Positions 25,975-34,273 are shown, numbered from the stretch's first letter. The stretch: DNA of 64,000 nucleotides from Xanthomarina arctica (GCF_014638915.1 NZ_BMFQ01000001.1:1129142-1193141); one strand, 5' to 3'. Program-made: numbers and translations. The notes: generated by a model not told the origin, from the letters alone.

Positions 25975-26866
25975 AAAACAAAAACATATCCTACTAAAGT
26001 TTTTTAGCATGTTTTCTGTCGTTAGGGGTTACAACATCCTTATTGTTATTATTGCGCAATACTTATCAGCTATTTATATTTTAGCACCAGAAAAATCCTT
26101 ACGTGAAGTGTTTTTTGATGTCAATTTATTGATGTTGGTTTTGGCCTCGGCGGCTACAATTGCATCAGGTTATATTATCAATAATTTTTACGATTCTGAA
26201 AAGGATTTAATTAACCGTCCAAACAAATCGATGTTGGACAGGTTAGTCAGTCAGAATACCAAATTATCCTTGTATTTTGTGCTTAATTTTCTGGCAGTAG
26301 TTATGGCAAGCTATGTGTCTTTTAATGCAGTAATTTTCTTTTCCATTTATATTTTTGCTATTTGGTTTTATTCGCATAAGCTAAAAAAGATGCCATTTAT
26401 TGGTAATCTAACATCAGCAATTTTAACCATTACCCCATTTTTTGCCATTTTTATGTATTATAAAAATTTCGAACATGTAATTTTTGTACATGCCGCTTTT
26501 TTGTTTCTAATAATTTCAATGAGGGAATTGACAAAAGATTTAGAGAACATCAAAGGCGATTTGGTTCAAAATTATCAAACCATTCCTATTGTTTATGGTG
26601 AAAACGTTTCAAAGGTTATGTTAACGGTACTTGCTTTTTTAACAACTATTCCAGCGTATTTTTTATTATTCAGGTACCAGGTAAGTCAAATGGCCTATTT
26701 CTTTTATCTAAGTGTTATTTTACTATTCATTTTTATCGTACTCCTTTGGGCTTCAAAAACAAAAACGCATTATTTGGTATTACATAATATTTTGAAATTT
26801 ATTATAGTGGCAGGGGTTTTTAGCATTATGCTCATAAATATCAACTTACTACTTAATAGAATTTAA
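25961..26866 (+). CDS. UbiA-family prenyltransferase
   Basis: This 301-residue integral membrane protein has about eight to nine hydrophobic segments. The two Asp-rich prenyl-diphosphate motifs are NNFYDSEKDLINRPNK (about residue 83) and RELTKDLENIKGD (about residue 188), typical of UbiA enzymes. Flavobacterial homologues at this locus are often named geranylgeranylglycerol-phosphate geranylgeranyltransferase; the real acceptor is uncertain. Its place beside mvaD and a mevalonate-kinase-like gene fits use of mevalonate-derived prenyl diphosphates. The start overlaps the SGNH gene by 14 bases, so the acyltransferase pair now sits in its transcription unit. Confidence 0.9.
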   Translation: MKINRKQKHILLKFFSMFSVVRGYNILIVIIAQYLSAIYILAPEKSLREVFFDVNLLMLVLASAATIASGYIINNFYDSEKDLINRPNKSMLDRLVSQNTKLSLYFVLNFLAVVMASYVSFNAVIFFSIYIFAIWFYSHKLKKMPFIGNLTSAILTITPFFAIFMYYKNFEHVIFVHAAFLFLIISMRELTKDLENIKGDLVQNYQTIPIVYGENVSKVMLTVLAFLTTIPAYFLLFRYQVSQMAYFFYLSVILLFIFIVLLWASKTKTHYLVLHNILKFIIVAGVFSIMLININLLLNRI

Positions 26867-26884
26867 GATTTGTTATTTAGTTGG

Positions 26885-26914
26885 TTGAAAGCAATCTGTC
26901 TTTCTGTATCTTTG
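26885..26914 (+). promoter_or_regulatory. Promoter of the RluB-like gene
   Basis: TTG at 26885-26887, then 19 bases, then TATCTTTG at 26907-26914: a full match to the Bacteroidota consensus. The start codon is 17 bases downstream of the -7 box, giving a very short leader. Confidence 0.75.
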
Positions 26915-26930
26915 CAAAAAATTAGTAATC

Positions 26931-27842
26931 ATGAGCAGAAATCAAGGTAGCGGAAGTAAAGGAAAATCTACAGCAAGAGGGCAGAAGAATGAAGGAGCTA
27001 GTCAAACTAGTCGTGGGGGTAGTAGTTCTGATAAGGGTAAGAGTTATGCTAGAGGTAATTCTCCAATAAAAAAGACGCAATTTTCTAATGCTAAACCTAA
27101 ACCTGAGAAAAAATCAGCGCCAAAAAAATCGAATCCAGATGAGATGCGTTTAAATAAATACATTGCTAATTCTGGAATTTGCTCACGTAGAGAAGCCGAT
27201 GCTCATATTGCTATTGGTTTAGTGTCTGTAAACGGAAAGGTTGTTATAGAAATGGGTTACAAAGTAAAGCTGGAAGACGAAGTTCGTTATGATGGAAGAC
27301 GTATTAACCCAGAAAAGAAAGCTTACGTTTTACTAAATAAGCCAAAAGGCTTTGCTACAACTACTGCCGAAGGAAAAGGTAGAACAGTTATGGATTTAGT
27401 AGCAAATGCTACTTCTTCAAGAATTAAACCTATTGGACGTTTAGGAAGAAACTCTAAAGGGCTTCTATTGTTTACTAATGATGAAAGTATTGCTGAAAAA
27501 TTCACCAATTCTAAAAATGGTGTAGCACGTTTATTTCAAGTTGAATTGGATAAAAATCTAAAATTAGAAGATCTTAAAAAAATAAGAGAAGGTTTTAAAG
27601 TTGAAGGTAAACTTATTGCTGTTGAAGAGATTAGCTATATAGATGGTGCTTCAAAAAAAGATATAGGCCTTAAAATTAAAAACACTGGTAATACGATTAT
27701 AAGAACTATTTTCGACGAATTAAAATACGAAATTGTAAGTTTGGATTGTGTTGCTATTGGACACCTTACAAAAAAAGATATTCCTAGAGGGCACTGGAAA
27801 CACCTTACAGAACAAGAATTGAATACCTTAAAGATGTTGTAA
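26931..27842 (+). CDS. RluB/RsuA-family pseudouridine-synthase-like protein lacking the usual catalytic Asp
   Basis: The 303-residue protein begins with about 68 low-complexity residues rich in Ser, Gly and Lys, a common RNA-binding tail in Bacteroidota. An S4 domain (MRLNKYIANSGICSRREAD) follows, then an RsuA-type catalytic domain (YVLLNKPKGFATTT). The family catalytic motif is normally GRLD; here it reads GRLGRNSKGLLLFTND, with Gly172 (codon gga at 27444) in place of the nucleophilic Asp. Downstream binding motifs such as LLLFTND remain. It may bind rRNA without making pseudouridine, or use another residue. It has a strong own promoter. Confidence 0.85.
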   Translation: MSRNQGSGSKGKSTARGQKNEGASQTSRGGSSSDKGKSYARGNSPIKKTQFSNAKPKPEKKSAPKKSNPDEMRLNKYIANSGICSRREADAHIAIGLVSVNGKVVIEMGYKVKLEDEVRYDGRRINPEKKAYVLLNKPKGFATTTAEGKGRTVMDLVANATSSRIKPIGRLGRNSKGLLLFTNDESIAEKFTNSKNGVARLFQVELDKNLKLEDLKKIREGFKVEGKLIAVEEISYIDGASKKDIGLKIKNTGNTIIRTIFDELKYEIVSLDCVAIGHLTKKDIPRGHWKHLTEQELNTLKML

Positions 27843-27850
27843 TTTTTAAA

Positions 27851-28858
27851 TCAACTCTTAACCATTACTGTATACGTTGATATTAAATCTTCTCCAAAAT
27901 ACACATGCACATCATAAAATCCTTTCGAATTAAATTGGTGTTCTAGAGTTAAGGAAGAGCCTTTTAATAAATAGGAAGTGGGTTTGACTTTTTTAGAGTG
28001 ATGCCCATTATCTATTAATAAATGGATTTCTTTTTGTGTAACTGGTTTTAGAAGAACATACTCAAAGGTTAGCTTATCATGCTTAGTTATAGATTGATGC
28101 ATCTTTTTTGGTGTGGTGTGAGCTAATAAATTTTTATAAGCTTTACCATAAATAACGGGTGCTTCTAAAAAAGCATCAAATGTAGTTGTGTTCTCAAGAA
28201 ACCATTTTTCTTCAATTGGAAAGTGATTTATAGCAAATAATTCAGGTTCAGATAAAAAGAATCCCTCGTTGTATTGAAAGTTAAACTCAAAAGTTTCGGC
28301 ATTTTGTAAGCCACTTGCCCAAGTTGGATCACATAAGTACCATTTACCATTTAACTCAATAGCATTCCATGAGTGGTTTGGAGCTTCTAATTTATCAATA
28401 TTTGTAGTGCTTGTTCTGCCGTAGCCATGGACAACCTCACAGTTCAAATTGGCCAAACCAGCCATTTTCTTTACTAAATAAGCATAGCCAGTACAAATTG
28501 TTTTTTTGTTCTTTAAAAGCTCACGGAATATGGTCTTATTAAATTGAGAGTTCCAATTACTTAGTTTGAGACTATCATTTTGAAATTTATTTCGTTTGCG
28601 TTCATTTCTTAAAAACAAATTATAATCGTTAGAAATATTTGTGCAAACCCATAAATATATGGCTTTGAAACGTTCTACATCGGTTGGTAATCCTGCAGTT
28701 AGCTTATCAACGAGCTGAGGTAAATTATTTAAATTTTCATTTTTGCATGCCAAGACATTCCTATCCGCTTTGCTAAAATCAATATGACTAAAATCAGATT
28801 GTTGCGGATAAACTTTAAATACAAAAAGGAATACTATTAAAAACCAGAGGTTTTTCAT
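27851..28858 (-). CDS. Secreted transglutaminase-like domain protein
   Basis: This 335-residue protein has a signal peptide (MKNLWFLIVFLFVFKVYPQQ). The transglutaminase/protease core spans about residues 55-190. It has VERFKAIYLWVCTNISNDYN, the catalytic Cys in KTICTGYAYLVKKMAGL, the His in APNHSWNAIELNGKWYL, and the Asp in CDPTWASG. This is a complete Cys-His-Asp triad. The C-terminal half is beta-rich and unassigned. Related bacterial proteins act as peptidases or are uncharacterised; the substrate is unknown. The gene lies 14 bases after the small carboxypeptidase-regulatory-domain gene on the same strand and likely shares its promoter. Confidence 0.87.
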   Translation of the reverse strand: MKNLWFLIVFLFVFKVYPQQSDFSHIDFSKADRNVLACKNENLNNLPQLVDKLTAGLPTDVERFKAIYLWVCTNISNDYNLFLRNERKRNKFQNDSLKLSNWNSQFNKTIFRELLKNKKTICTGYAYLVKKMAGLANLNCEVVHGYGRTSTTNIDKLEAPNHSWNAIELNGKWYLCDPTWASGLQNAETFEFNFQYNEGFFLSEPELFAINHFPIEEKWFLENTTTFDAFLEAPVIYGKAYKNLLAHTTPKKMHQSITKHDKLTFEYVLLKPVTQKEIHLLIDNGHHSKKVKPTSYLLKGSSLTLEHQFNSKGFYDVHVYFGEDLISTYTVMVKS

Positions 28859-28872
28859 CTGGAAATAGAGAG

Positions 28873-29310
28873 TTACTTATTACGTTTAGATTTATAAGGT
28901 TTATCCACTTCTGGAGCCCCTAACATTTCAACTACTTCAGTTCCCATGGTAACTTCTAGAAAAGTATGCTTTTCATTAATTTTTATTTCGGTCGTGTTAA
29001 AGCCCAAATGAGTAAAAATTAATATATCATTCTTTTTTAATTCCTTTGGAAAGGTAAATGTCCCATCTTTATCAGTAGATGTTCCTACTGTGGTTCCTTT
29101 TAAGGTAATATTCGCCTCCAAAGGTTGGCTAAATTCATCCTTCACCACACCTTTTACAGTAATCTCTTCATTGGTTGAAGCCTTATCTGTTTGTGCGTAT
29201 ATAGGATTTGAAACTAGTAAAGCTATCATAAAGATGCCAAATAGACCAGTTGTTTTCGCTAGCTTTTTCAAGCTAAATCTGTCGTGTGTACTTGTGAAGT
29301 GTGTTTTCAT
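28873..29310 (-). CDS. Small secreted carboxypeptidase-regulatory-like domain protein
   Basis: This protein has 145 residues. A long N-terminal region ending in a signal-like hydrophobic run (TTGLFGIFMIALLVSNPIYAQ) precedes one beta-sandwich domain. That domain has VKGVVKDEFSQPLEANITLK and GTSTDKDGTFTFPKEL, the carboxypeptidase D regulatory-like repeat usually found at the front of SusC/TonB-dependent receptors. Here the receptor barrel is absent and the gene ends in a basic tail (KPYKSKRNK). It is therefore a stand-alone module, not a truncated receptor remnant that I can trace. It is followed by the transglutaminase-like gene, with which it may work in the periplasm. Confidence 0.82.
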   Translation of the reverse strand: MKTHFTSTHDRFSLKKLAKTTGLFGIFMIALLVSNPIYAQTDKASTNEEITVKGVVKDEFSQPLEANITLKGTTVGTSTDKDGTFTFPKELKKNDILIFTHLGFNTTEIKINEKHTFLEVTMGTEVVEMLGAPEVDKPYKSKRNK

Positions 29311-29515
29311 AATAATAGAGTTTTATCAAATTTTTATTTTACGTTTTCAAGTTTTCATGTGTATTTTTTTAGTGCAAACCTCTTTTGAGAGAGTTAAGTT
29401 ATAAATTCTATTTAAGGTAGTGAAAAAACATTTAAAATAAGTTAGTTTTATAAAAAAAAGTATTTCTTTTGCACCAAATTTAGCTGAACAAATTGAATCA
29501 TGTTTCTATGTTCGG

Positions 29516-29548
29516 GCTTTTGAAAATAGGGAAGTTATTCTCAAAAGC
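29516..29548 (+). other. Hairpin 1 in the speA upstream region
   Basis: Arms GCTTTTGA and TCAAAAGC extend after a single mismatch by AATA/TATT around a GGGAAGT loop: 12 paired bases. No T run follows, so a terminator is unlikely. Confidence 0.5.
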
Positions 29549-29599
29549 AGCTTTCAGATTAAGTAACCGAATTTTAAAGCTTACTTTCACTTTACCAAT

Positions 29600-29617
29600 T
29601 TATGCTAGCCAGCATAA
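29600..29617 (+). other. Hairpin 2 in the speA upstream region
   Basis: Arms TTATGCT and AGCATAA form a perfect 7-bp stem around AGCC. It is short, and its reality depends on whether it is transcribed with speA. Confidence 0.4.
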
Positions 29618-29641
29618 CAATGGCTTTATGCCTACAACACA

Positions 29642-29663
29642 AAATCAAATTCAAGTTTGATTT
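29642..29663 (+). other. Hairpin 3 in the speA upstream region
   Basis: Arms AAATCAAA and TTTGATTT form an 8-bp stem around TTCAAG. It lies about 72 bases before the speA start codon. Confidence 0.4.
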
Positions 29664-29734
29664 GTACTCATTATTGTTTACTTTTAAACGTTTAGTTTTT
29701 AAAAATTAGAATATTTACATTTTAACAACATATA

Positions 29735-31135
29735 ATGAATACAAAATATATTGATTTAATCAATCAAACTTTTTATTTTCCACAAGAAGAATTCAAACTA
29801 GAAGATAAACATCTTCAATTTCACAATATAGACTTAATGGGTTTAGTTGAAGAATATGGTACGCCATTAAAATTCACCTATTTACCACAAATCTCTACTA
29901 ATATTGGCCGTGCAAAAGGATGGTTTGCTAAAGCTATTAAAAATCATAAGTATAAAGGAAAATACAATTATTGTTATTGTACTAAAAGTTCGCATTTTAA
30001 ACATGTTTTAAATGAAGCTTTAAAGAATGACATTCATATTGAAACATCTTCTGCTTTCGATATTGATATTGTAGAAAATTTAAAAGCCGAAGGTAAAATT
30101 ACAGATAAAACTTACGTGATTAGTAATGGGTTTAAACGTGCTCAATATGTAACCAATATCGCTCGATTAATTAACGGTGGACAAAAAAATTGTATACCGA
30201 TTATTGATAATTACGAAGAAATTGATTTGCTGTCTCAAGAAATTAAGGGGAAATATAATATTGGAATTCGTATCGCATCAGAAGAAGAACCGAAGTTTGA
30301 GTTTTATACCTCTCGTTTAGGAATTGGATATAAAAATATAGTTCCTTTTTATAACAGACAGATAAAAGATAATAAAAAGGTTAAGTTAAAAATGCTTCAC
30401 TTTTTTATCAATACAGGAATTCGAGATAATGCCTATTACTGGAATGAACTTTCTAAATGTTTAAAGGTTTATACAAGTTTAAAACAAATTTGTCCTTCCT
30501 TAGATAGTTTAAATATTGGAGGAGGATTTCCAATAAAAAATTCATTAGGTTTTGATTTTGATTACGAATATTTGGTAGATGAAATTATCAATCAAATTCA
30601 ATTATTCTGTGACCAAGAAGGTGTTCCTGTACCAAATATTTTTACGGAATTTGGTAGCTTTACAGTAGGGGAAAGTGGAGGAGCTATTTACGAAGTGCTT
30701 TACCAAAAACAGCAAAACGATCGTGAGAAATGGAACATGATAAATTCGTCTTTTATTACAACCTTACCTGATACTTGGGCTATTAATAAACGTTTTATTA
30801 TGTTGCCAATTAATAGATGGAACGACAGTTATGAACGTGTATTGTTAGGAGGTTTAACCTGCGATAGCGACGATTATTACAATAGCGAACAACACATGAA
30901 TGCTATATATTTACCAAAATATAATAAAGAAAAACCGTTGTATCTTGGTTTCTTTAACACAGGAGCTTACCAAGAATCTATTGGTGGATTTGGAGGCTTG
31001 CAGCATTGCTTAATACCTTCGCCAAAACATATTTTAATTGATAAAGATGAAGATGGAAACTTCACAACAAAATTATTTAGTGAACAACAAAAAAGTGAAG
31101 ACTTACTTAAAATTTTAGGTTACCATGGAGAATAA
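29735..31135 (+). CDS. speA: Biosynthetic arginine decarboxylase
   Basis: It is a PLP-dependent fold-III enzyme that turns arginine into agmatine, the first step of polyamine synthesis. The 466-residue protein is compact compared with the 630-residue E. coli SpeA and represents the shorter form found in Bacteroidota. The YNYCYCTKSSHF segment carries the PLP lysine, HIETSSAFDIDI and GIRIASEEEPKFEF belong to the barrel, NIGGGFPIKNS is the phosphate loop, and the C-terminal domain has GLTCDSDDYYNSE with the substrate-binding Cys-Asp. It overlaps speB by 11 bases, so agmatine is passed to the next enzyme of the same operon. Confidence 0.93.
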   Translation: MNTKYIDLINQTFYFPQEEFKLEDKHLQFHNIDLMGLVEEYGTPLKFTYLPQISTNIGRAKGWFAKAIKNHKYKGKYNYCYCTKSSHFKHVLNEALKNDIHIETSSAFDIDIVENLKAEGKITDKTYVISNGFKRAQYVTNIARLINGGQKNCIPIIDNYEEIDLLSQEIKGKYNIGIRIASEEEPKFEFYTSRLGIGYKNIVPFYNRQIKDNKKVKLKMLHFFINTGIRDNAYYWNELSKCLKVYTSLKQICPSLDSLNIGGGFPIKNSLGFDFDYEYLVDEIINQIQLFCDQEGVPVPNIFTEFGSFTVGESGGAIYEVLYQKQQNDREKWNMINSSFITTLPDTWAINKRFIMLPINRWNDSYERVLLGGLTCDSDDYYNSEQHMNAIYLPKYNKEKPLYLGFFNTGAYQESIGGFGGLQHCLIPSPKHILIDKDEDGNFTTKLFSEQQKSEDLLKILGYHGE

Positions 31136-32066
31136 AACGTATGCTGGAATAGAAGAAGAATATTCGAAATTAGACAGTGCAAAAATTGTTTTAATACCTG
31201 TGCCTTATGATGGTACAAGTACTTGGCAAAAAGGAGCTGATAAAGGTCCAGAAGCTTTTTTAAATGCTTCAGAAAACATGGAGCTTTACGATATTGAAAC
31301 AGGTACTGAAGTGTATCTGCAAGGTGTTTATTTAGCAGATGCTGTTACCGAGAATTCATCACCAGAAGCCATGGTGGATGCTGTACATAAAGCGACAAAA
31401 AAGTATATTAAAAGAAATAAATTTGTTACTGCTTTCGGCGGAGAACATTCTATTTCTATTGGTACTATTAGAGCTTTTAACGAATGTTTCGACAATTTAA
31501 CTGTGGTACAATTAGATGCTCATGCCGATTTACGTAAAGAATATCATGGTTCAAAATGTAACCATGCCTGTGCTTTATACGAAGCTAGCCAAAACACAAA
31601 CCTAATTCAAGTAGGTATTCGTTCTATGGACGTTCTTGAAACAACTGTCATGGATACAGAGAAAACCTATTTTGCTCATGAAATGGCTGTGGACGATACA
31701 TGGATGGATTCTGCAATTCATCAAATGACGGAGAATGTGTTTATCACTATAGATTTAGATGCCTTCGATCCTTCCATCATGCCAAGTACTGGAACACCAG
31801 AACCTGGAGGTCTTTTATGGTATGAAACTTTAGAGTTTTTAAAACAAATTTTCACCGAAAAGAACGTTGTTGGATTCGATATAGTTGAGTTATGTCCAAA
31901 TAAAAATGAAAAATCTTCAGATTTCTTAGCTGCAAAACTATATTACAAAATGCTTAGCTATAAATTTCAAAATGAAGGTGTGGACGATGAATATGACAAC
32001 TCTTTTGATAATTCACACGTAAATAAAAATAACAATTCTAAATTCAATGAAGAAGATGAGTACTAA
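31125..32066 (+). CDS. speB: Agmatinase (ureohydrolase)
   Basis: It hydrolyses agmatine to putrescine and urea with a binuclear manganese centre. The 313 residues contain all metal motifs: GGEHSISIGT, the DAHADLR segment and TIDLDAFDPSIMPSTGTPEP. The C-terminal tail (about 25 residues of Asn, Asp and Ser) is low-complexity and overlaps the next gene. The start overlaps speA by 11 bases and the stop overlaps the deoxyhypusine-synthase-like gene by 20 bases, so the three are translationally coupled. Agmatinase, rather than arginase or formiminoglutamase, is chosen because of speA next to it. Confidence 0.94.
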   Translation: MENKTYAGIEEEYSKLDSAKIVLIPVPYDGTSTWQKGADKGPEAFLNASENMELYDIETGTEVYLQGVYLADAVTENSSPEAMVDAVHKATKKYIKRNKFVTAFGGEHSISIGTIRAFNECFDNLTVVQLDAHADLRKEYHGSKCNHACALYEASQNTNLIQVGIRSMDVLETTVMDTEKTYFAHEMAVDDTWMDSAIHQMTENVFITIDLDAFDPSIMPSTGTPEPGGLLWYETLEFLKQIFTEKNVVGFDIVELCPNKNEKSSDFLAAKLYYKMLSYKFQNEGVDDEYDNSFDNSHVNKNNNSKFNEEDEY

Positions 32067-33030
32067 AGGAGCAATTTCTAATTTTATAGAAAAATATTAT
32101 TTACACTTTAATGCAGCAGCTTTGGTTGATGCAGCAAAAGGATACGAAGACCAATTAAATTCTGGTGCTAAAATGTTAGTATCTCTTGCAGGTGCTATGA
32201 GTACTGCCGAAATAGGGAAGATTTTCGCTGAAATGATTCGTCAAGATAAAGTACAGATTATTTCTTGCACAGGAGCGAATCTTGAAGAAGATATCATGAA
32301 TTTGGTGGCACATTCACATTATAAAAGAGTACCAAACTACAGAGATTTAACACCTCAAGATGAGTGGGACTTGTTAGAAAAAGGACTTAACAGAGTAACG
32401 GATACCTGTATTCCTGAAGAAGAAGCTTTTAGACGCTTACAAAAACACATTGTAAAAATCTGGAAAGATGCCGAAGCTAAAGGAGAACGTTATTTACCGC
32501 ATGAGTATATGTACAAAATGTTACTTTCTGGAGTCCTTGAAGAGTACTACGAAATAGATTTAAAAGATTCTTGGATGTACGCGGCAGCAGAGAAAAATTT
32601 ACCAATTATTTGCCCAGGTTGGGAAGATAGTACTATGGGAAATATCTTTGCAAGCTATGTGCTTAAAGGAGAACTAAAAGCTAGTACCATGAAATCTGGA
32701 ATAGAATATATGACATTCTTAGCAGATTGGTACACAGAAAATTCTAAAAACGGTATTGGATTCTTTCAAATAGGTGGTGGAATTGCAGGAGATTTCCCAA
32801 TATGTGTGGTACCAATGTTGTATCAAGATATGGAAAGACCAGAAACGCCTTTTTGGAGTTATTTCTGTCAGATTAGTGATTCTACAACTAGCTACGGATC
32901 CTATTCGGGAGCTGTTCCTAACGAAAAAATTACTTGGGGTAAATTGGATATCGATACTCCCAAATTTATAATTGAAAGTGATGCAACCATTGTTGCCCCG
33001 TTAATATTTGCTTATTTATTAGACATGTAA
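32047..33030 (+). CDS. Deoxyhypusine-synthase-like protein
   Basis: This 327-residue protein belongs to the deoxyhypusine synthase family. It has the NAD-site segments MLVSLAGAMSTAEIGKIFAE and IISCTGANLEEDIMNLVAH, a PIICPGWEDSTMGNIFASY stretch and the lysine loop GAVPNEKITWGK, which corresponds to the catalytic-Lys region of the eukaryotic enzyme. Bacteria lack the eIF5A target, so the bacterial members probably form an aminobutyl transfer to another amine, as homospermidine-type synthases do, or modify an unknown protein. Coupling to speA and speB supports a polyamine substrate. A second ATG nine bases in is a possible alternative start. Confidence 0.88.
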   Translation: MKKMSTKGAISNFIEKYYLHFNAAALVDAAKGYEDQLNSGAKMLVSLAGAMSTAEIGKIFAEMIRQDKVQIISCTGANLEEDIMNLVAHSHYKRVPNYRDLTPQDEWDLLEKGLNRVTDTCIPEEEAFRRLQKHIVKIWKDAEAKGERYLPHEYMYKMLLSGVLEEYYEIDLKDSWMYAAAEKNLPIICPGWEDSTMGNIFASYVLKGELKASTMKSGIEYMTFLADWYTENSKNGIGFFQIGGGIAGDFPICVVPMLYQDMERPETPFWSYFCQISDSTTSYGSYSGAVPNEKITWGKLDIDTPKFIIESDATIVAPLIFAYLLDM

Positions 33031-33040
33031 CCTATTTAAA

Positions 33041-33412
33041 ATGAAACGAGTAATAGTTGATTATCAGAAATTGAACGAAGATATTTTAGATCTTCTAGTT
33101 GAAAAATTCCCTGACGGTTATGATGATGATGATATCATTTCCTTCAGAAACATTAAAAATGAAATTGTAGAAGCTGTTGAAGTTAAAACCGAAGACACCA
33201 TTTACTTGGTTAAAGTTGGGGTTAGACTTGTTCAAGCCATGGAGAATTATTCTGAAGATGATAATGAGGTTGATGAGGACGAAGTTGTTGTTGACGAAGA
33301 AGCTGGAAAAGATCTAGATTTTGACGACGACGACGCAGAAGACGACGTAGATGAAGTTGACCATGTGGAAGACGTTGTCGACGATGTGGATGAAGACGAA
33401 GACGAGGATTAA
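33041..33412 (+). CDS. Small protein with long acidic tail, unknown function
   Basis: The 123-residue protein has a folded N-terminal part of about 75 residues (MKRVIVDYQKLNEDILDLLV and a strand pattern IYLVKVGVRLV). The tail after that is made almost only of Asp, Glu and Val, including a DFDDDDAED run. The predicted charge is strongly negative. Similar acidic-tailed small proteins recur beside this locus in flavobacteria, but I know no assigned function. It follows the deoxyhypusine-synthase-like gene by 10 bases and probably belongs to the polyamine operon. Binding of polyamines or of basic ribosomal proteins is conceivable but unsupported. Confidence 0.75.
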   Translation: MKRVIVDYQKLNEDILDLLVEKFPDGYDDDDIISFRNIKNEIVEAVEVKTEDTIYLVKVGVRLVQAMENYSEDDNEVDEDEVVVDEEAGKDLDFDDDDAEDDVDEVDHVEDVVDDVDEDEDED

Positions 33413-33421
33413 TTAAATAAA

Positions 33422-33655
33422 ATGATGAGAGTAGCTGAATTTTTATCCTTTGAAGATGGTTTTTATACCTTCTTATTTGAAAATGGAGAAGAATTGGTTT
33501 TCGACGAAGTTCACCCTAGGGTTTTGAAACAATTTGACTTAAAGCATGATGAAAGTTTTATCAATAAATCTTTTAAAATAACTTTTGTCGAAGTTTCTCA
33601 AAAGAATGATGAAGATTTTGTAATTTACAGAGTAGAAAGTTTAAAACAACTTTAA
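33422..33655 (+). CDS. Small conserved-looking hypothetical protein
   Basis: This 77-residue protein has predicted beta strands (VAEFLSFEDGFYTFLFENGE, SFKITFVEVSQ) and no signal or membrane segment. It may start at either of two adjacent ATGs (33422 or 33425). It is tightly packed between the acidic protein and a VOC-family gene on the same strand, which argues that it is real. I do not recognise the family. Confidence 0.65.
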   Translation: MMRVAEFLSFEDGFYTFLFENGEELVFDEVHPRVLKQFDLKHDESFINKSFKITFVEVSQKNDEDFVIYRVESLKQL

Positions 33656-33666
33656 TTTGTAAATTT

Positions 33667-34080
33667 ATGAACACGTCATTTCACATGTCATTACCATGTT
33701 TAAGTGTAAAAGCAACGAAAAGCTTTTATGAAAACAGTATTGGCGCAACCACTGGCAGGCACACTCAAAATTGGGTAGATATAAATTTATTTGGTCACCA
33801 ACTAACTTTTATCAAAGCCGAAAAATTTCATTTTAATAGTCCTAATTATGTGTTTGAAGGTAAGATTTTACCTTCCTTCCATTTTGGAATTATAATAGAC
33901 GAAAAAACATGGAACGACATCTATTTAAAGCTTAAAAAGCAAAATCTAGAGATTGTTGAAAAAACCATGTTTTTAAACGGAAAAGCGGGAGAACATGCTT
34001 CTTTCTTTGTTAAAGATCCAAACGATTATATGTTGGAATTTAAATGCTTTAAAGATTCTCAAAACATATTTAAAACCTAG
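33667..34080 (+). CDS. VOC/glyoxalase-superfamily protein
   Basis: It has 137 residues with two beta-alpha-beta-beta-beta halves of the vicinal-oxygen-chelate fold. HMSLPCLSVKATKSFYENSIG opens the domain, FHFGIIIDEKTWNDIYLKL follows, and KDPNDYMLEFKCF ends it with the conserved metal-ligand Glu. The substrate is unknown; VOC members include dioxygenases, isomerases and resistance proteins. It is the last gene of the run that begins at speA and is followed by a palindromic terminator region. Confidence 0.88.
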   Translation: MNTSFHMSLPCLSVKATKSFYENSIGATTGRHTQNWVDINLFGHQLTFIKAEKFHFNSPNYVFEGKILPSFHFGIIIDEKTWNDIYLKLKKQNLEIVEKTMFLNGKAGEHASFFVKDPNDYMLEFKCFKDSQNIFKT

Positions 34081-34118
34081 AAAATATTTTTTCTTGATAA
34101 AAATAATTCTAGGCCAAG

Positions 34119-34161
34119 AAAAACTTGAAACAACAATTGCAGTTGCAGTTGTTGTTTCAAG
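34119..34161 (-). terminator. Palindromic terminator between convergent genes
   Basis: A perfect 13-bp inverted repeat has arms CTTGAAACAACAA and TTGTTGTTTCAAG. On the minus strand the stem is followed by TTTTT, so it most likely ends the hydrolase/glycosyltransferase transcript. On + no T run follows directly, though the stem may still protect the 3' end of the VOC transcript. Confidence 0.7.
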
Positions 34162-34273
34162 ATAATATTGGTTTTTATACTTCTTCAATTATTGGCTTGC
34201 CCAAAACAATATTTTTTTGTAGATGTTATCTAAAACAAATTTGTAGTCAGGATTCCTGGCTCTGATAGTGTTT

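Larger units (their letters stand above)
29311..29734. other. Divergent intergenic region between the regulatory-domain gene and speA
   Basis: There is no coding potential in these 424 bases. They carry three separate hairpins (listed individually) in the part nearer speA. I find no clear TTG/TAnnTTTG promoter; TACATTTT about 20 bases before the speA start is a near match. Confidence 0.6.
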
